This document shows positions 1-5,247 of a stretch of DNA of 5,247 nt, in pieces. The notes under the pieces were generated by a model that was given only the letters and a program-made list of their open reading frames with translations, had not been told where the DNA came from and made no database searches. A program made the position numbers and the translations under genes. The DNA comes from Akkermansiaceae bacterium (GTDB taxonomy: Bacteria > Verrucomicrobiota > Verrucomicrobiia > Verrucomicrobiales > Akkermansiaceae): assembly GCA_011524615.1 (NCBI GenBank), contig WTJZ01000304.1, forward strand, positions 1 through 5,247, given 5' to 3'. Position 1 is the stretch's first letter, and each line of letters opens with the position of its first letter.

Positions 1-3
1 GGG

Positions 4-24
4 AGTGAGATTTCTTCACTTTCT
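4..24 (+). terminator. possible weak hairpin/terminator of an upstream gene
   Basis: AGTGA (4-8) can pair with TCACT (16-20) across a 7-nt loop, and a T/C-rich run follows (TTTCTGCTCTTCTTT). This could be the end of a gene to the left of the window. The stem is only 5 bp and the T-run is interrupted, so the call is weak. Confidence 0.2.
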
Positions 25-44
25 GCTCTTCTTTAGAGGAATTC

Positions 45-71
45 ATGGTATTCGAGTATTATGTTTGTTGA
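45..71 (+). promoter_or_regulatory. possible 8-codon leader ORF overlapping the obg start
   Basis: An ATG at 45 lies 4 nt after AGAGGA (35-40), the only Shine-Dalgarno-like sequence near the obg start. It opens an eight-codon frame (MVFEYYVC) that ends with TGA at 69-71, just inside obg, whose ATG is at 61. The obg ATG itself is about 20 nt from AGAGGA, which is too far for normal initiation. The arrangement would allow ribosomes ending the leader to re-initiate at obg. A frame this short may be chance, and no conservation can be judged here. Confidence 0.25.
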
Positions 72-1113
72 TCATATCAGAGTATTCGCGAGAGCTGGAG
101 ATGGCGGTAATGGGATCGTTAGCTTTCGCCGTGAGAAGTTTGTACCACGTGGTGGCCCTGATGGCGGAGACGGTGGAGATGGTGGTAAGGTGACGATTGT
201 CGTGGATCCGCATACTGATAACTTACGAGCATTCGCCTTTAACCCTAAGCTCATCGCACAAGATGGAGCCCATGGTCAGAGCTATAAGCGACATGGTAAG
301 AAGGGGAAGGACTTTATCGCCCGCGTTCCTCCTGGTACGGTTGTGTATCGCAGTAATGCGCAAGACATGAAGGAAGCTGCCGAGATGGAGCGCAGCGAAG
401 AAGGGGTGGAACTAGAGCCAGTAGTGGATCTCACAGACATTGGTCAAGAGTTTGACCTGCTCTACCCGGGCAAGGGAGGAAAAGGAAACTTCCACTTCCG
501 TTCTGCTACGAACCAAGCACCAGAAGAGGTCAAGCTTGGTACAGAAGGTGAGCAAGGGGTGTTCTATCTAGAGCTTCGACGTATCGCTGATGCTGGATTC
601 GTAGGGTTCCCTAATGCTGGTAAGTCGACCTTAATGGGGGCTCTCTCAGCGAATAAGCCAAAGGTGGGGGCATACCCATTCACGACACTGAAGCCTAGTG
701 TCGGCGTAGTAGATTTCCCTGGATTCCAGCGTTGTACGATTGCAGACATTCCTGGTCTCATCGAGGGCGCTCATGAGAACCGCGGCTTAGGGCACGAGTT
801 CCTACGTCACATTACGCGTTGTAATCTACTGATCTTCGTCATCGATATGGCAGGTATTGATGGCCGCGAGCCCATTGATGACCTTCAGATCCTGAGAAAG
901 GAGATCAAGGAGTATGACGAGGAGCTCGCTAAGTTCCCATGGATGATCGTTGCTAATAAGATGGATGTCGAAGGGGCAGAAGAGCAGCTCGGATTCATGA
1001 AGCAGCGCTTCCCGAAGGTGGATATCGTACCTATCTCAGCTAAGGAAGAGACGGGGCTCGATGAGCTACGTAAGCTCTTGCTCGAGAAGGTTGGCAAGAG
1101 AAGAGATTCTTAA
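61..1113 (+). CDS. obg: GTPase Obg/CgtA (ribosome-assembly GTPase)
   Basis: Obg is an essential, slowly hydrolysing GTPase that binds the large ribosomal subunit late in assembly and is linked to (p)ppGpp and cell-cycle control. The 350-residue product has the Gly-rich Obg fold at residues 1-160 (AGDGGNG at 12-18, FRREKF at 22-27, GGPDGGDGGDGG at 31-42). The G domain follows: G1 GFPNAGKS (182-189), G2 threonines in YPFTTL (205-210), G3 DIPG (229-232), G4 NKMD (299-302) and G5 SAK (326-328). All GTP-binding motifs are intact. The start at 61 fits the family N-terminus (MFVD...). It has no properly spaced Shine-Dalgarno. An acidic insertion at about residues 96-120 lengthens the Obg domain; I recall the same in Akkermansia. 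The protein ends at the G domain without the C-terminal extension seen in E. coli ObgE. It converges on the hydrolase gene across a shared terminator. Confidence 0.97.
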   Translation: MFVDHIRVFARAGDGGNGIVSFRREKFVPRGGPDGGDGGDGGKVTIVVDPHTDNLRAFAFNPKLIAQDGAHGQSYKRHGKKGKDFIARVPPGTVVYRSNAQDMKEAAEMERSEEGVELEPVVDLTDIGQEFDLLYPGKGGKGNFHFRSATNQAPEEVKLGTEGEQGVFYLELRRIADAGFVGFPNAGKSTLMGALSANKPKVGAYPFTTLKPSVGVVDFPGFQRCTIADIPGLIEGAHENRGLGHEFLRHITRCNLLIFVIDMAGIDGREPIDDLQILRKEIKEYDEELAKFPWMIVANKMDVEGAEEQLGFMKQRFPKVDIVPISAKEETGLDELRKLLLEKVGKRRDS

Positions 1114-1124
1114 GCCGTTCTGCC

Positions 1125-1143
1125 GTGAGGGCGCGCCCCTCAC
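1125..1143. repeat. GC-rich hairpin just after obg
   Basis: GTGAGGG (1125-1131) pairs perfectly with CCCTCAC (1137-1143) around a CGCGC loop, 11 nt after the obg stop codon. No T-run follows, so it is not a standard intrinsic terminator. It may stabilise the obg mRNA 3' end or help the terminator at 1158-1197. Confidence 0.5.
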
Positions 1144-1157
1144 TTACTTACAGAGCT

Positions 1158-1197
1158 ATGCAAAAAACGCCAGCTGAGGAGCTGGCGTTTTTTGCAT
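1158..1197. terminator. bidirectional intrinsic terminator between convergent genes
   Basis: There is a perfect 18-bp stem: arm 1158-1175, loop GAGG (1176-1179), arm 1180-1197. The core AACGCCAGCT/AGCTGGCGTT is flanked by A6 on the left and T6 on the right, so each strand yields a GC-rich hairpin followed by a U-run. It can end obg on the plus strand and the hydrolase gene on the minus strand. A smaller hairpin (GCGGC 1215-1219 with GCCGC 1227-1231) sits between it and the hydrolase stop. Confidence 0.93.
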
Positions 1198-1236
1198 CAA
1201 TGGTATGAGAGCACGCGGCTGAGTTGGCCGCTGCTA

Positions 1237-2166
1237 CTATTGTTCAGCGATGGTAACGAGAGAGTCCACCACGAACTGCATGATTCGGGCTTGCTCAGTG
1301 GGCTTCACATTACGAGGAAACCATTCTCCCCAGACGCAGAGGGTGACTGGTTGGCCACTGCTTAATGAGGTGTAGCCAGCCCAGCCCATCATAGAAAAGT
1401 GCTTCTGAGGGCGGGTCCAGTGGAGGTTGCCTCCTTGACCAAACAGCTGATGCGAATCCTGAAGATGGAGCGAAAAGTCTCGAGGCTGAGACTCTAGGAA
1501 GGTGATGAGCTCTGCGTTGATCGCGGGCGAGAGCACCTTACCTTGTGTGAGGAGTTGGTAGAACTGAGAGATCCCTTGCGCGGAGCCGTGTTGCTCTAGA
1601 CCTGGCTTAGCCTCACGACGACCAAAGAGGCGTCGATTCAGCGCCACGGTGAGTGTCTTGTGGCTAGGGAGAACGGGGGTGTTGACGGTTGTAATGTCGA
1701 GTTTACGCAAGAGTTTAGAGATCTGATCGCGGCCCAGGTACTCTGCGAGTGCATGCATGGCATCATTATCACTCGCGAAGAGCATGCGCTGTGCTGCTTG
1801 ATAAAGGGTGGCCTCGTCGCCCTCCTTGATGAGTACTGACTTATTGAGATCGAGATTCTCTTCATGCTTTTGGCGATACAGTTCTGTCAGGCAGAAGATG
1901 CTTGCCATGTTCGCCAGACAGACCGACTGAGTGCTGTTTCTTTCTATCGTCGGTCCACCTGTGTGCGAGGAGAGGTAGTACCCTGATCGAAAGTTGAACT
2001 CATCCAAGAAGGCGTCTAATTCTGCTTGTGTTGTGAGTGGTGCCGCAGGGAGATCTACGGTCTGATCACCCTGAAGGTTAGAGTTAGCGAGCGTGACGCG
2101 CATGAGAATGAGTAGCCCGAAGAGCGCGATGCCTGCCAGGGCGGCATAAAGGTGTCTGAGTTTCAT
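1237..2166 (-). CDS. membrane-anchored serine beta-lactamase/DD-peptidase-fold protein, probably catalytically degenerate
   Basis: The 309-residue product starts with a short basic segment and one hydrophobic helix (about 6-22), a signal anchor or signal peptide placing the rest outside the cytoplasm. The remainder resembles class A beta-lactamases and D-Ala-D-Ala carboxypeptidases. MASIFCLTELYRQ (87-99) aligns with the nucleophile helix, where SxxK should occur; Ser89 is present but the lysine position is Cys92. FASDNDA (130-136) holds an intact SDN motif (132-134). HGSAQGISQFYQLLTQGKVLSP matches the usual helix before the last motif, but FGQGGN (242-247) replaces KTG. Loss of the lysine and KTG suggests little or no hydrolase activity; a peptidoglycan-binding or regulatory role is inference. 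The start at 2166 is chosen because the upstream ATG at 2217 lies in the loop of the rpoD terminator and would put a second hydrophobic stretch before the anchor. No Shine-Dalgarno precedes either. It is co-directional with rpoD. Confidence 0.8.
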   Translation of the reverse strand: MKLRHLYAALAGIALFGLLILMRVTLANSNLQGDQTVDLPAAPLTTQAELDAFLDEFNFRSGYYLSSHTGGPTIERNSTQSVCLANMASIFCLTELYRQKHEENLDLNKSVLIKEGDEATLYQAAQRMLFASDNDAMHALAEYLGRDQISKLLRKLDITTVNTPVLPSHKTLTVALNRRLFGRREAKPGLEQHGSAQGISQFYQLLTQGKVLSPAINAELITFLESQPRDFSLHLQDSHQLFGQGGNLHWTRPQKHFSMMGWAGYTSLSSGQPVTLCVWGEWFPRNVKPTEQARIMQFVVDSLVTIAEQ

Positions 2167-2203
2167 AAGGAAGAGGAATGGTAGGTGAAAACGGGGGGGA
2201 ATG

Positions 2204-2229
2204 AAAAAGCACGCCATAAGAGCGTGCTT
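2204..2229 (-). terminator. intrinsic terminator of rpoD
   Basis: Read on the minus strand, AAGCACGC (2229-2222) pairs with GCGTGCTT (2214-2207) around the loop TCTTATG, and the T-run continues to 2205. It begins 26 nt after the rpoD stop. It separates rpoD from the hydrolase gene, implying that gene has its own promoter or depends on read-through. The loop contains the ATG that opens the longer, rejected hydrolase frame. Confidence 0.88.
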
Positions 2230-2255
2230 GTGTTGGAGGCTTGAGTGGAGAGCCC

Positions 2256-4124
2256 TTAGAGGTTGCTCATGTCGATGAAGCCCTCTAGCTTACGAATACG
2301 CGTTGGGTGGCGCATCTTACGGAGTGCCTTGGCCTCGATCTGACGAATACGCTCACGGGTCACCTGGAACTGACGACCCACTTCCTCGAGCGTGCGAGAG
2401 TAACCGTCCTTCAGGCCGAACCGTTGCTCGAGTACTTCGCGTTCACGTTCCGTGAGTGTGTCGAGAACATCGTTGATCTTGTCCTTGAGCATGGAGAAGC
2501 CAGCTTCTTCCATCGGGTTGTCCGCGGCCTTATCTTCGATGAAGTCACCAAAGGAGGTGTCGTCAGAGTCACCTACAGGAGCCTGTAGGGAGATCGGTTG
2601 TTGAGCCATCTTGAGAACGGCTCTGACCCTTTCTACAGGGAGGTGGATCTCATCCGCAATCTCATCCGGAGTCGGTTCACGACCGTACTCTTGTACGAGT
2701 TGCTTCTGGACTCGCATGAGCTTGTTGATCGTCTCGATCATGTGCACGGGGATACGAATCGTACGTGCTTGGTCAGCGATAGAGCGAGTAATCGCCTGAC
2801 GAATCCACCACGTAGCGTAGGTAGAGAACTTATAGCCACGACGGTACTCGAACTTCTCTACCGCCTTCATGAGACCCATGTTACCTTCTTGAATGAGGTC
2901 GAGGAAGGAGAGTCCACGGTTCGTATACTTCTTAGCGATAGAAATCACGAGACGGAGGTTAGCCTCTACCATTTCGGTCTTAGCGGCATGTGCAGCGCGG
3001 ATCCACTTCTTGAGATTCTTGTTGTTGACGTGGAAGTCATCAGCTTCGTGCCAGACTTCTTGCTGGATCTCACGGAGCTTGGTATCGAACTCCTTATCAT
3101 CAGGGTTGTTCTGGAGCTTATGCTCGTACTTCTGGAAGCGCTTGCTGTAGTCATCTACCTCTGCACAGAAGTCTTCTACGATCTTCTGCTTGTAGTAGAA
3201 TCGGCCATAGAGTCGATCGAGAGTTTGGACATTCTTCTTGATTGTCTCCGCAGACTCTTCCTTGTTGCGTGCAGACTTGGACTGGAGGTTACGGAAGGCG
3301 TCTGCTGTCGCCTCGTGAAGCTGGATGACCTGGTCACAGAGCTTCGGTAATACCTTCATGTAACGTTCACGACTCTCGATCTTTTTGTCGAGGATGACGC
3401 GGTCAAAGCGCTCTTTCCCTTTCTGTAGCTTATCTGCAAGCTCGAGGTAACAGTCGGCGGTGAAGCCAAACTTGTGGAAGTGCTTCTGGACATTATTCTC
3501 CGCAGTCTCGATGCGTTTAGAGATTTCGACCTCTTGTTCTCTCGTGAGGAGGGGAACTTGCCCCATTTGCTTGAGGTACATACGAACTGGATCATCCAGG
3601 ATGTCCATTTTCTCCTTTGGATCTTCAATGGCACTCTCTGATCCCTTGGAGTCACGATAACGGTCTACTTCTGCCGCATCGATGATGTCGAACTCCATGG
3701 CATTGAGCTGCTCCATGACACTTTCGAGTTCTTTTGGCTCAACGATGTTGTTAGGCAGGGCATCGTTGATATCGTCGTATGTGAGATAGCCTTGCTCTTT
3801 TGCAAGGAGGACGAGGTCACGAACCTTGTCTTGGAGATCAGTGGTCTCGGTCTGTGTGAGGACAGATTTGTCGAGCTTCTCTACTTTTTTCTCCTCTTTC
3901 TTTTTCTCTACTTTTGCTTCAGCAGGCTTTTTAGCCGTCTCCTTCTTTGGAGCCGCTGTCTTAGCTGTTGTTGCTTTTTTAGTAGTCTTTTTCGCCGCCG
4001 CTTTCTTCGCAGCTTTTTTGGCAGTCGTCTTCTTCGCAGCAACCTTCTTGGTTGTAGCCTTCTTTTTTGCCGCAGGTTTTTTCTTCGGTTCGTCTGCGTC
4101 TGTGGTTGCTTTCTTCTGTGCCAT
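2256..4124 (-). CDS. rpoD: primary (housekeeping) sigma-70 factor RpoD with Lys/Ala-rich N-terminal tail
   Basis: RpoD directs RNA polymerase to the -10/-35 promoters of most genes. The 622-residue product begins with a Lys/Ala/Thr-rich low-complexity tail (about 1-85, runs such as KKAAKKAAAKKTTKK), which resembles histone-H1-like proteins. Region 1.1 follows (about 92-150, including LLAKEQGYLTYDDINDALP), then region 1.2 (DDPVRMYLKQMGQVPLLTREQE, 177-198 in part). A long charged, coiled-coil-like non-conserved region spans about 208-378. Region 2 (381-462) includes NLRLVISIAKKY, DLIQEGNMGLMKAVEKF and the -10-recognising TYATWWIRQAITR. Region 3 is about 463-535. Region 4 ends with the -35-binding helix-turn-helix (TLEEVGRQF...RERIRQIEAKALRKMRHP, 578-607). 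All core regions are intact. No Shine-Dalgarno precedes the start; the leader instead reads CCACCTCCTCTCC. The intact 1.1 and 1.2 regions and the size mark it as the primary sigma rather than an alternative one. Confidence 0.96.
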   Translation of the reverse strand: MAQKKATTDADEPKKKPAAKKKATTKKVAAKKTTAKKAAKKAAAKKTTKKATTAKTAAPKKETAKKPAEAKVEKKKEEKKVEKLDKSVLTQTETTDLQDKVRDLVLLAKEQGYLTYDDINDALPNNIVEPKELESVMEQLNAMEFDIIDAAEVDRYRDSKGSESAIEDPKEKMDILDDPVRMYLKQMGQVPLLTREQEVEISKRIETAENNVQKHFHKFGFTADCYLELADKLQKGKERFDRVILDKKIESRERYMKVLPKLCDQVIQLHEATADAFRNLQSKSARNKEESAETIKKNVQTLDRLYGRFYYKQKIVEDFCAEVDDYSKRFQKYEHKLQNNPDDKEFDTKLREIQQEVWHEADDFHVNNKNLKKWIRAAHAAKTEMVEANLRLVISIAKKYTNRGLSFLDLIQEGNMGLMKAVEKFEYRRGYKFSTYATWWIRQAITRSIADQARTIRIPVHMIETINKLMRVQKQLVQEYGREPTPDEIADEIHLPVERVRAVLKMAQQPISLQAPVGDSDDTSFGDFIEDKAADNPMEEAGFSMLKDKINDVLDTLTEREREVLEQRFGLKDGYSRTLEEVGRQFQVTRERIRQIEAKALRKMRHPTRIRKLEGFIDMSNL

Positions 4125-4176
4125 ATATGAGTTTCGGAGAGGAGGTGGTTTAGTCTAGTGTTCCCGTGAGGGCACA

Positions 4177-4182
4177 ACTATA
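4177..4182 (-). promoter_or_regulatory. candidate -10 element for rpoD
   Basis: On the minus strand TATAGT (4182-4177) differs from TATAAT at one position and would place transcription start near 4170, leaving a leader of about 45 nt before rpoD. No -35 hexamer lies at 16-19 bp spacing. A perfect TTGACA (4194-4189) lies only 6 bp upstream, which is too close to pair with it. CAAATC (4192-4197) and GATTTG (4219-4224) form an inverted pair around this region that could be an operator. All of this is tentative. Confidence 0.25.
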
Positions 4183-4310
4183 CCTAAGTGTCAAATCAGA
4201 TATCGAGGCCGAATGTCAGATTTGTTTAGCGTAATAGCTTCAAAGAGGATTTTTTTTTGGTCAAGCCTAAGTTTGTAAAAATGAGCACTTCTTTGCTTGA
4301 TACTCGATGA

Positions 4311-4340
4311 AAACAAAAAAAGCGCACTCTAGAGTGCGCT
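4311..4340 (-). terminator. intrinsic terminator of the small minus-strand gene
   Basis: AGCGCACTCTAGAGTGCGCT (4321-4340) is a perfect 20-bp palindrome. On the minus strand it is followed by TTTTTTGTTT (4320-4311). It lies about 32 nt after the stop of the small gene at 4373 and before the rpoD leader, so rpoD is likely transcribed separately. The A-run lies only on the left side, so termination is expected on the minus strand only. Confidence 0.88.
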
Positions 4341-4372
4341 CATTTGATATAAATTCCTTTTCGGAAAAAGAA

Positions 4373-4648
4373 TTAAGCAGGGTTGAGAACTGTTGTGTAG
4401 AGGAAACCTTTGCCCTCAAGCTTCTCGATTGTGCTCTTGTACTTCTCATACTTAGCAGCGTCTACAAAGCGTGTACCCGTACGCCACTCACGACGTCCTG
4501 TGATGAATGCAACTTCGTCACGGTCGTTTTGTAGGTTTGGCTTGTGTGTTGTAGTAACAAGGCAGCTCCCTTTTTCCTCTTTTGCCTTAGCAAGGTCAGC
4601 AGGAGAACATTGTCCGAAATCTTTTGATAGGAGTTCTGTCTTTGGCAT
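4373..4648 (-). CDS. small basic protein of unknown function
   Basis: I do not recognise this 91-residue protein (MPKTELLSKDFGQCSPADLA... to ...LYTTVLNPA). It is lysine-rich and soluble-looking, with no membrane segment or signal peptide. It has two cysteines (14 and 29), a central stretch rich in Asp/Arg (NDRDEVAFITGRREWRTGTRF, 41-61 in part), and a predicted charged helix (DAAKYEKYKSTIEKLEGK, 63-80). A small cytoplasmic, possibly nucleic-acid- or ribosome-associated protein would fit, but this is a guess. It is supported as a gene by its protein-like composition and by the strong terminator right after the stop. The frame stays open upstream to an ATG at 4885 (170 residues), but that extension (rich in Thr, Arg, His, Cys, with no clear pattern) looks non-coding, so the start at 4648 is preferred. 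No Shine-Dalgarno precedes it. Confidence 0.7.
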   Translation of the reverse strand: MPKTELLSKDFGQCSPADLAKAKEEKGSCLVTTTHKPNLQNDRDEVAFITGRREWRTGTRFVDAAKYEKYKSTIEKLEGKGFLYTTVLNPA

Positions 4649-4996
4649 GGGGCGAAGGTTATAGAGCAATTTTTTCTGCTTAGTCGAGACTTTTTTTGAA
4701 GAAAATAGGTAGTAACCGTGTTTGCGCGCTGTAAAACAAATTGTCAGTAGAGAGAGGAAGTCCGAAACAGAGTTTGGTGTCACCCTATAGTGCCAGCAAT
4801 GAAGACGTTGGGGATCTCTGTTGTCGGCTTGAGTGAACGCTTGGGTCCTCGCTGTTGGGGTGCGGTTGTCCTTGTCTAGTTGCATGGAGCTTTCTGAAAA
4901 ACAGCTCTATCCCTCTACTCGTGCCCTATAGCGGATCTTTTGTGCTTCGTTTTTTTGATTATGTCTAAGAACTCTTGTTGTGAGAGCTATTAAGTT
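4649..4996. other. intergenic stretch without a recognised gene
   Basis: I see no convincing gene on either strand. The part next to 4648 should hold the promoter of the small minus-strand gene. A poor candidate there is TTTACA with TACCTA 18 bp downstream on the minus strand. A plus-strand frame at 4961-4993 (MSKNSCCESY) is too short to call. GAGCT (4887-4891) and AGCTC (4903-4907) form a small hairpin without a T-run. Confidence 0.5.
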
Positions 4997-5044
4997 AGCC
5001 CTGATAAGGGCGTTGGAAACCAGCACAGGCCGCTAGGCCTGTGA
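4997..5044 (+). repeat. left outer module: two hairpins
   Basis: Hairpin 1 is GCCCT-GATA-AGGGC (4998-5011). After the linker, hairpin 2 is CACAGGCC-GCTA-GGCCTGTG (5024-5043), an 8-bp stem with a tetraloop. Both loops are non-palindromic, which gives the module a direction, set here as plus. Confidence 0.85.
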
Positions 5045-5065
5045 TATGGCGAAGACGTAATATTA

Positions 5066-5091
5066 GGTCTGAAAGACCGTTGGATAAGGGC
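5066..5091 (+). repeat. left inner degraded module
   Basis: The hairpin GGTCT-GAA-AGACC (5066-5078) is followed by GATAAGGGC (5083-5091), which also occurs in the left outer module at 5003-5011. CGTTGGA occurs at both 5011-5017 and 5078-5084. GGATAAG (5082-5088) can pair with CTTATCC (5138-5144) in the opposite inner unit. Confidence 0.55.
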
Positions 5092-5134
5092 TGCTTTTTG
5101 CTCCCTCTAACGTTGATGGAATTTCTTTCAGGGG

Positions 5135-5160
5135 GGGCTTATCCGCCGGCCTTACAGGCC
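5135..5160 (-). repeat. right inner degraded module
   Basis: GGCTTATCC (5136-5144) is followed by the hairpin GGCCT-TAC-AGGCC (5148-5160). ACAGGCCTA at 5154-5162 recurs at 5184-5192 in the right outer module. The order mirrors the left inner unit, so the four modules form a nested inverted arrangement. Confidence 0.55.
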
Positions 5161-5181
5161 TATGTATGATTACTATGCTAG

Positions 5182-5230
5182 TCACAGGCCTAGCGGCCTG
5201 TGCTGGTATCGAATCGCCCTTATCAGGGCT
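5182..5230 (-). repeat. right outer module: two hairpins, inverted copy of the left
   Basis: On the plus strand the order is CACAGGCC-TAGC-GGCCTGTG (5183-5202), a linker, then GCCCT-TATC-AGGGC (5216-5229), the reverse complement of the left module. After 5230 the window holds only 17 more bases, ending in AGGGCT, which repeats the module's last six bases (5225-5230) and might begin another copy. Confidence 0.85.
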
Positions 5231-5247
5231 GGATTATTATGAGGGCT

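Larger units (their letters stand above)
4997..5230. repeat. composite inverted hairpin-repeat element (REP/BIME- or MITE-like)
   Basis: The outer arms (4997-5044 and 5182-5230) are inverted copies of each other. They match at 16 of 16 outer positions and 26 of 26 inner positions, and differ only in a 6- or 7-nt linker. Inside are two shorter, more diverged units (5066-5091 and 5135-5160), also mutually inverted. No open reading frame of any length lies within. The element can fold as separate hairpins or as one long arm-to-arm stem. No target-site duplication is clear at its ends. The class of element is inferred from architecture only. Confidence 0.8.

Noticed and set aside
2598..3350. 250-residue plus-strand frame antisense to rpoD
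   Set aside because: Long antisense frames are common opposite conserved genes; the product is Leu/Glu-rich with no motif, and rpoD region 2-3 coding is certain.
3792..4158. Plus-strand frames rich in Phe/Leu/Ala opposite the rpoD N-terminus, resembling membrane proteins
   Set aside because: They are antisense readings of Lys/Ala codons (TTT/CTT/GCC), which mimic hydrophobic segments; rpoD on the other strand explains the sequence.
4136..4160. Strong plus-strand Shine-Dalgarno-like GGAGAGGAGGTGG
   Set aside because: No ATG follows at a useful distance; the nearby GTG at 4158 meets a stop after three codons.
3908..4177. Arg/Lys-rich minus-strand frame overlapping the start of rpoD
   Set aside because: It is the alternate-frame reading of the A-rich Lys/Ala repeat codons of rpoD; its composition follows from the repeat and no family is recognisable.
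4649..4885. N-terminal extension of the small minus-strand protein to the ATG at 4885
   Set aside because: The added 79 residues have an irregular composition (Thr, Arg, His, Cys) unlike the rest of the protein, and the region would leave no space for a promoter close to the gene. A start between is not excluded.
4783..4931. CCCTATAG repeated at 4783-4790 and 4924-4931
   Set aside because: An isolated 8-bp match in 600 bases with no flanking similarity is within chance.
4997..5230. CRISPR array
   Set aside because: The repeats are inverted rather than direct, spacing is irregular, and there are no repeated unit-spacer intervals or cas genes.

Overview
The window looks like part of a bacterial chromosome, probably from the Verrucomicrobiota (Akkermansia/Rubritalea-like). 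This is an inference from protein sequence. The Obg GTPase carries an acidic insertion in its N-terminal domain that I recall from Akkermansia Obg, and the primary sigma factor has a long Lys/Ala/Thr-rich, histone-H1-like N-terminal tail. Shine-Dalgarno sequences are weak or absent before most genes.

Layout: obg lies on the plus strand (61-1113). It converges on a minus-strand group and is separated from it by an 18-bp-stem bidirectional terminator (1158-1197). Reading the minus strand from right to left, there is a small unrecognised basic protein gene (4648-4373) with its own palindromic terminator (4340-4311). Next comes the housekeeping sigma factor rpoD (4124-2256) with a terminator just after its stop (2229-2204). 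Last is a membrane-anchored serine beta-lactamase/D-Ala-D-Ala carboxypeptidase-fold protein (2166-1237). That protein keeps the nucleophile serine and the SDN motif but seems to have lost the catalytic lysine and the KTG motif, so it may be a pseudoenzyme. The longer reading frame for it, starting at 2217, begins inside the rpoD terminator loop and is unlikely to be used.

The right end (about 4649-5247) has no convincing gene. Its last 250 bases hold a compact composite repeat (4997-5230). Two nearly identical two-hairpin modules lie in inverted orientation and enclose two shorter, degraded modules that are also inverted relative to each other. The arrangement recalls REP/BIME elements or a non-autonomous miniature transposable element. 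It is the least explained structure in the window.

The identified genes serve core functions: ribosome assembly/stringent-response GTPase (Obg), transcription initiation (RpoD), and a probable cell-envelope protein. No defence system, phage or complete mobile element is visible. The repeat element, the degenerate hydrolase and the unrecognised small gene are the items most worth following up.
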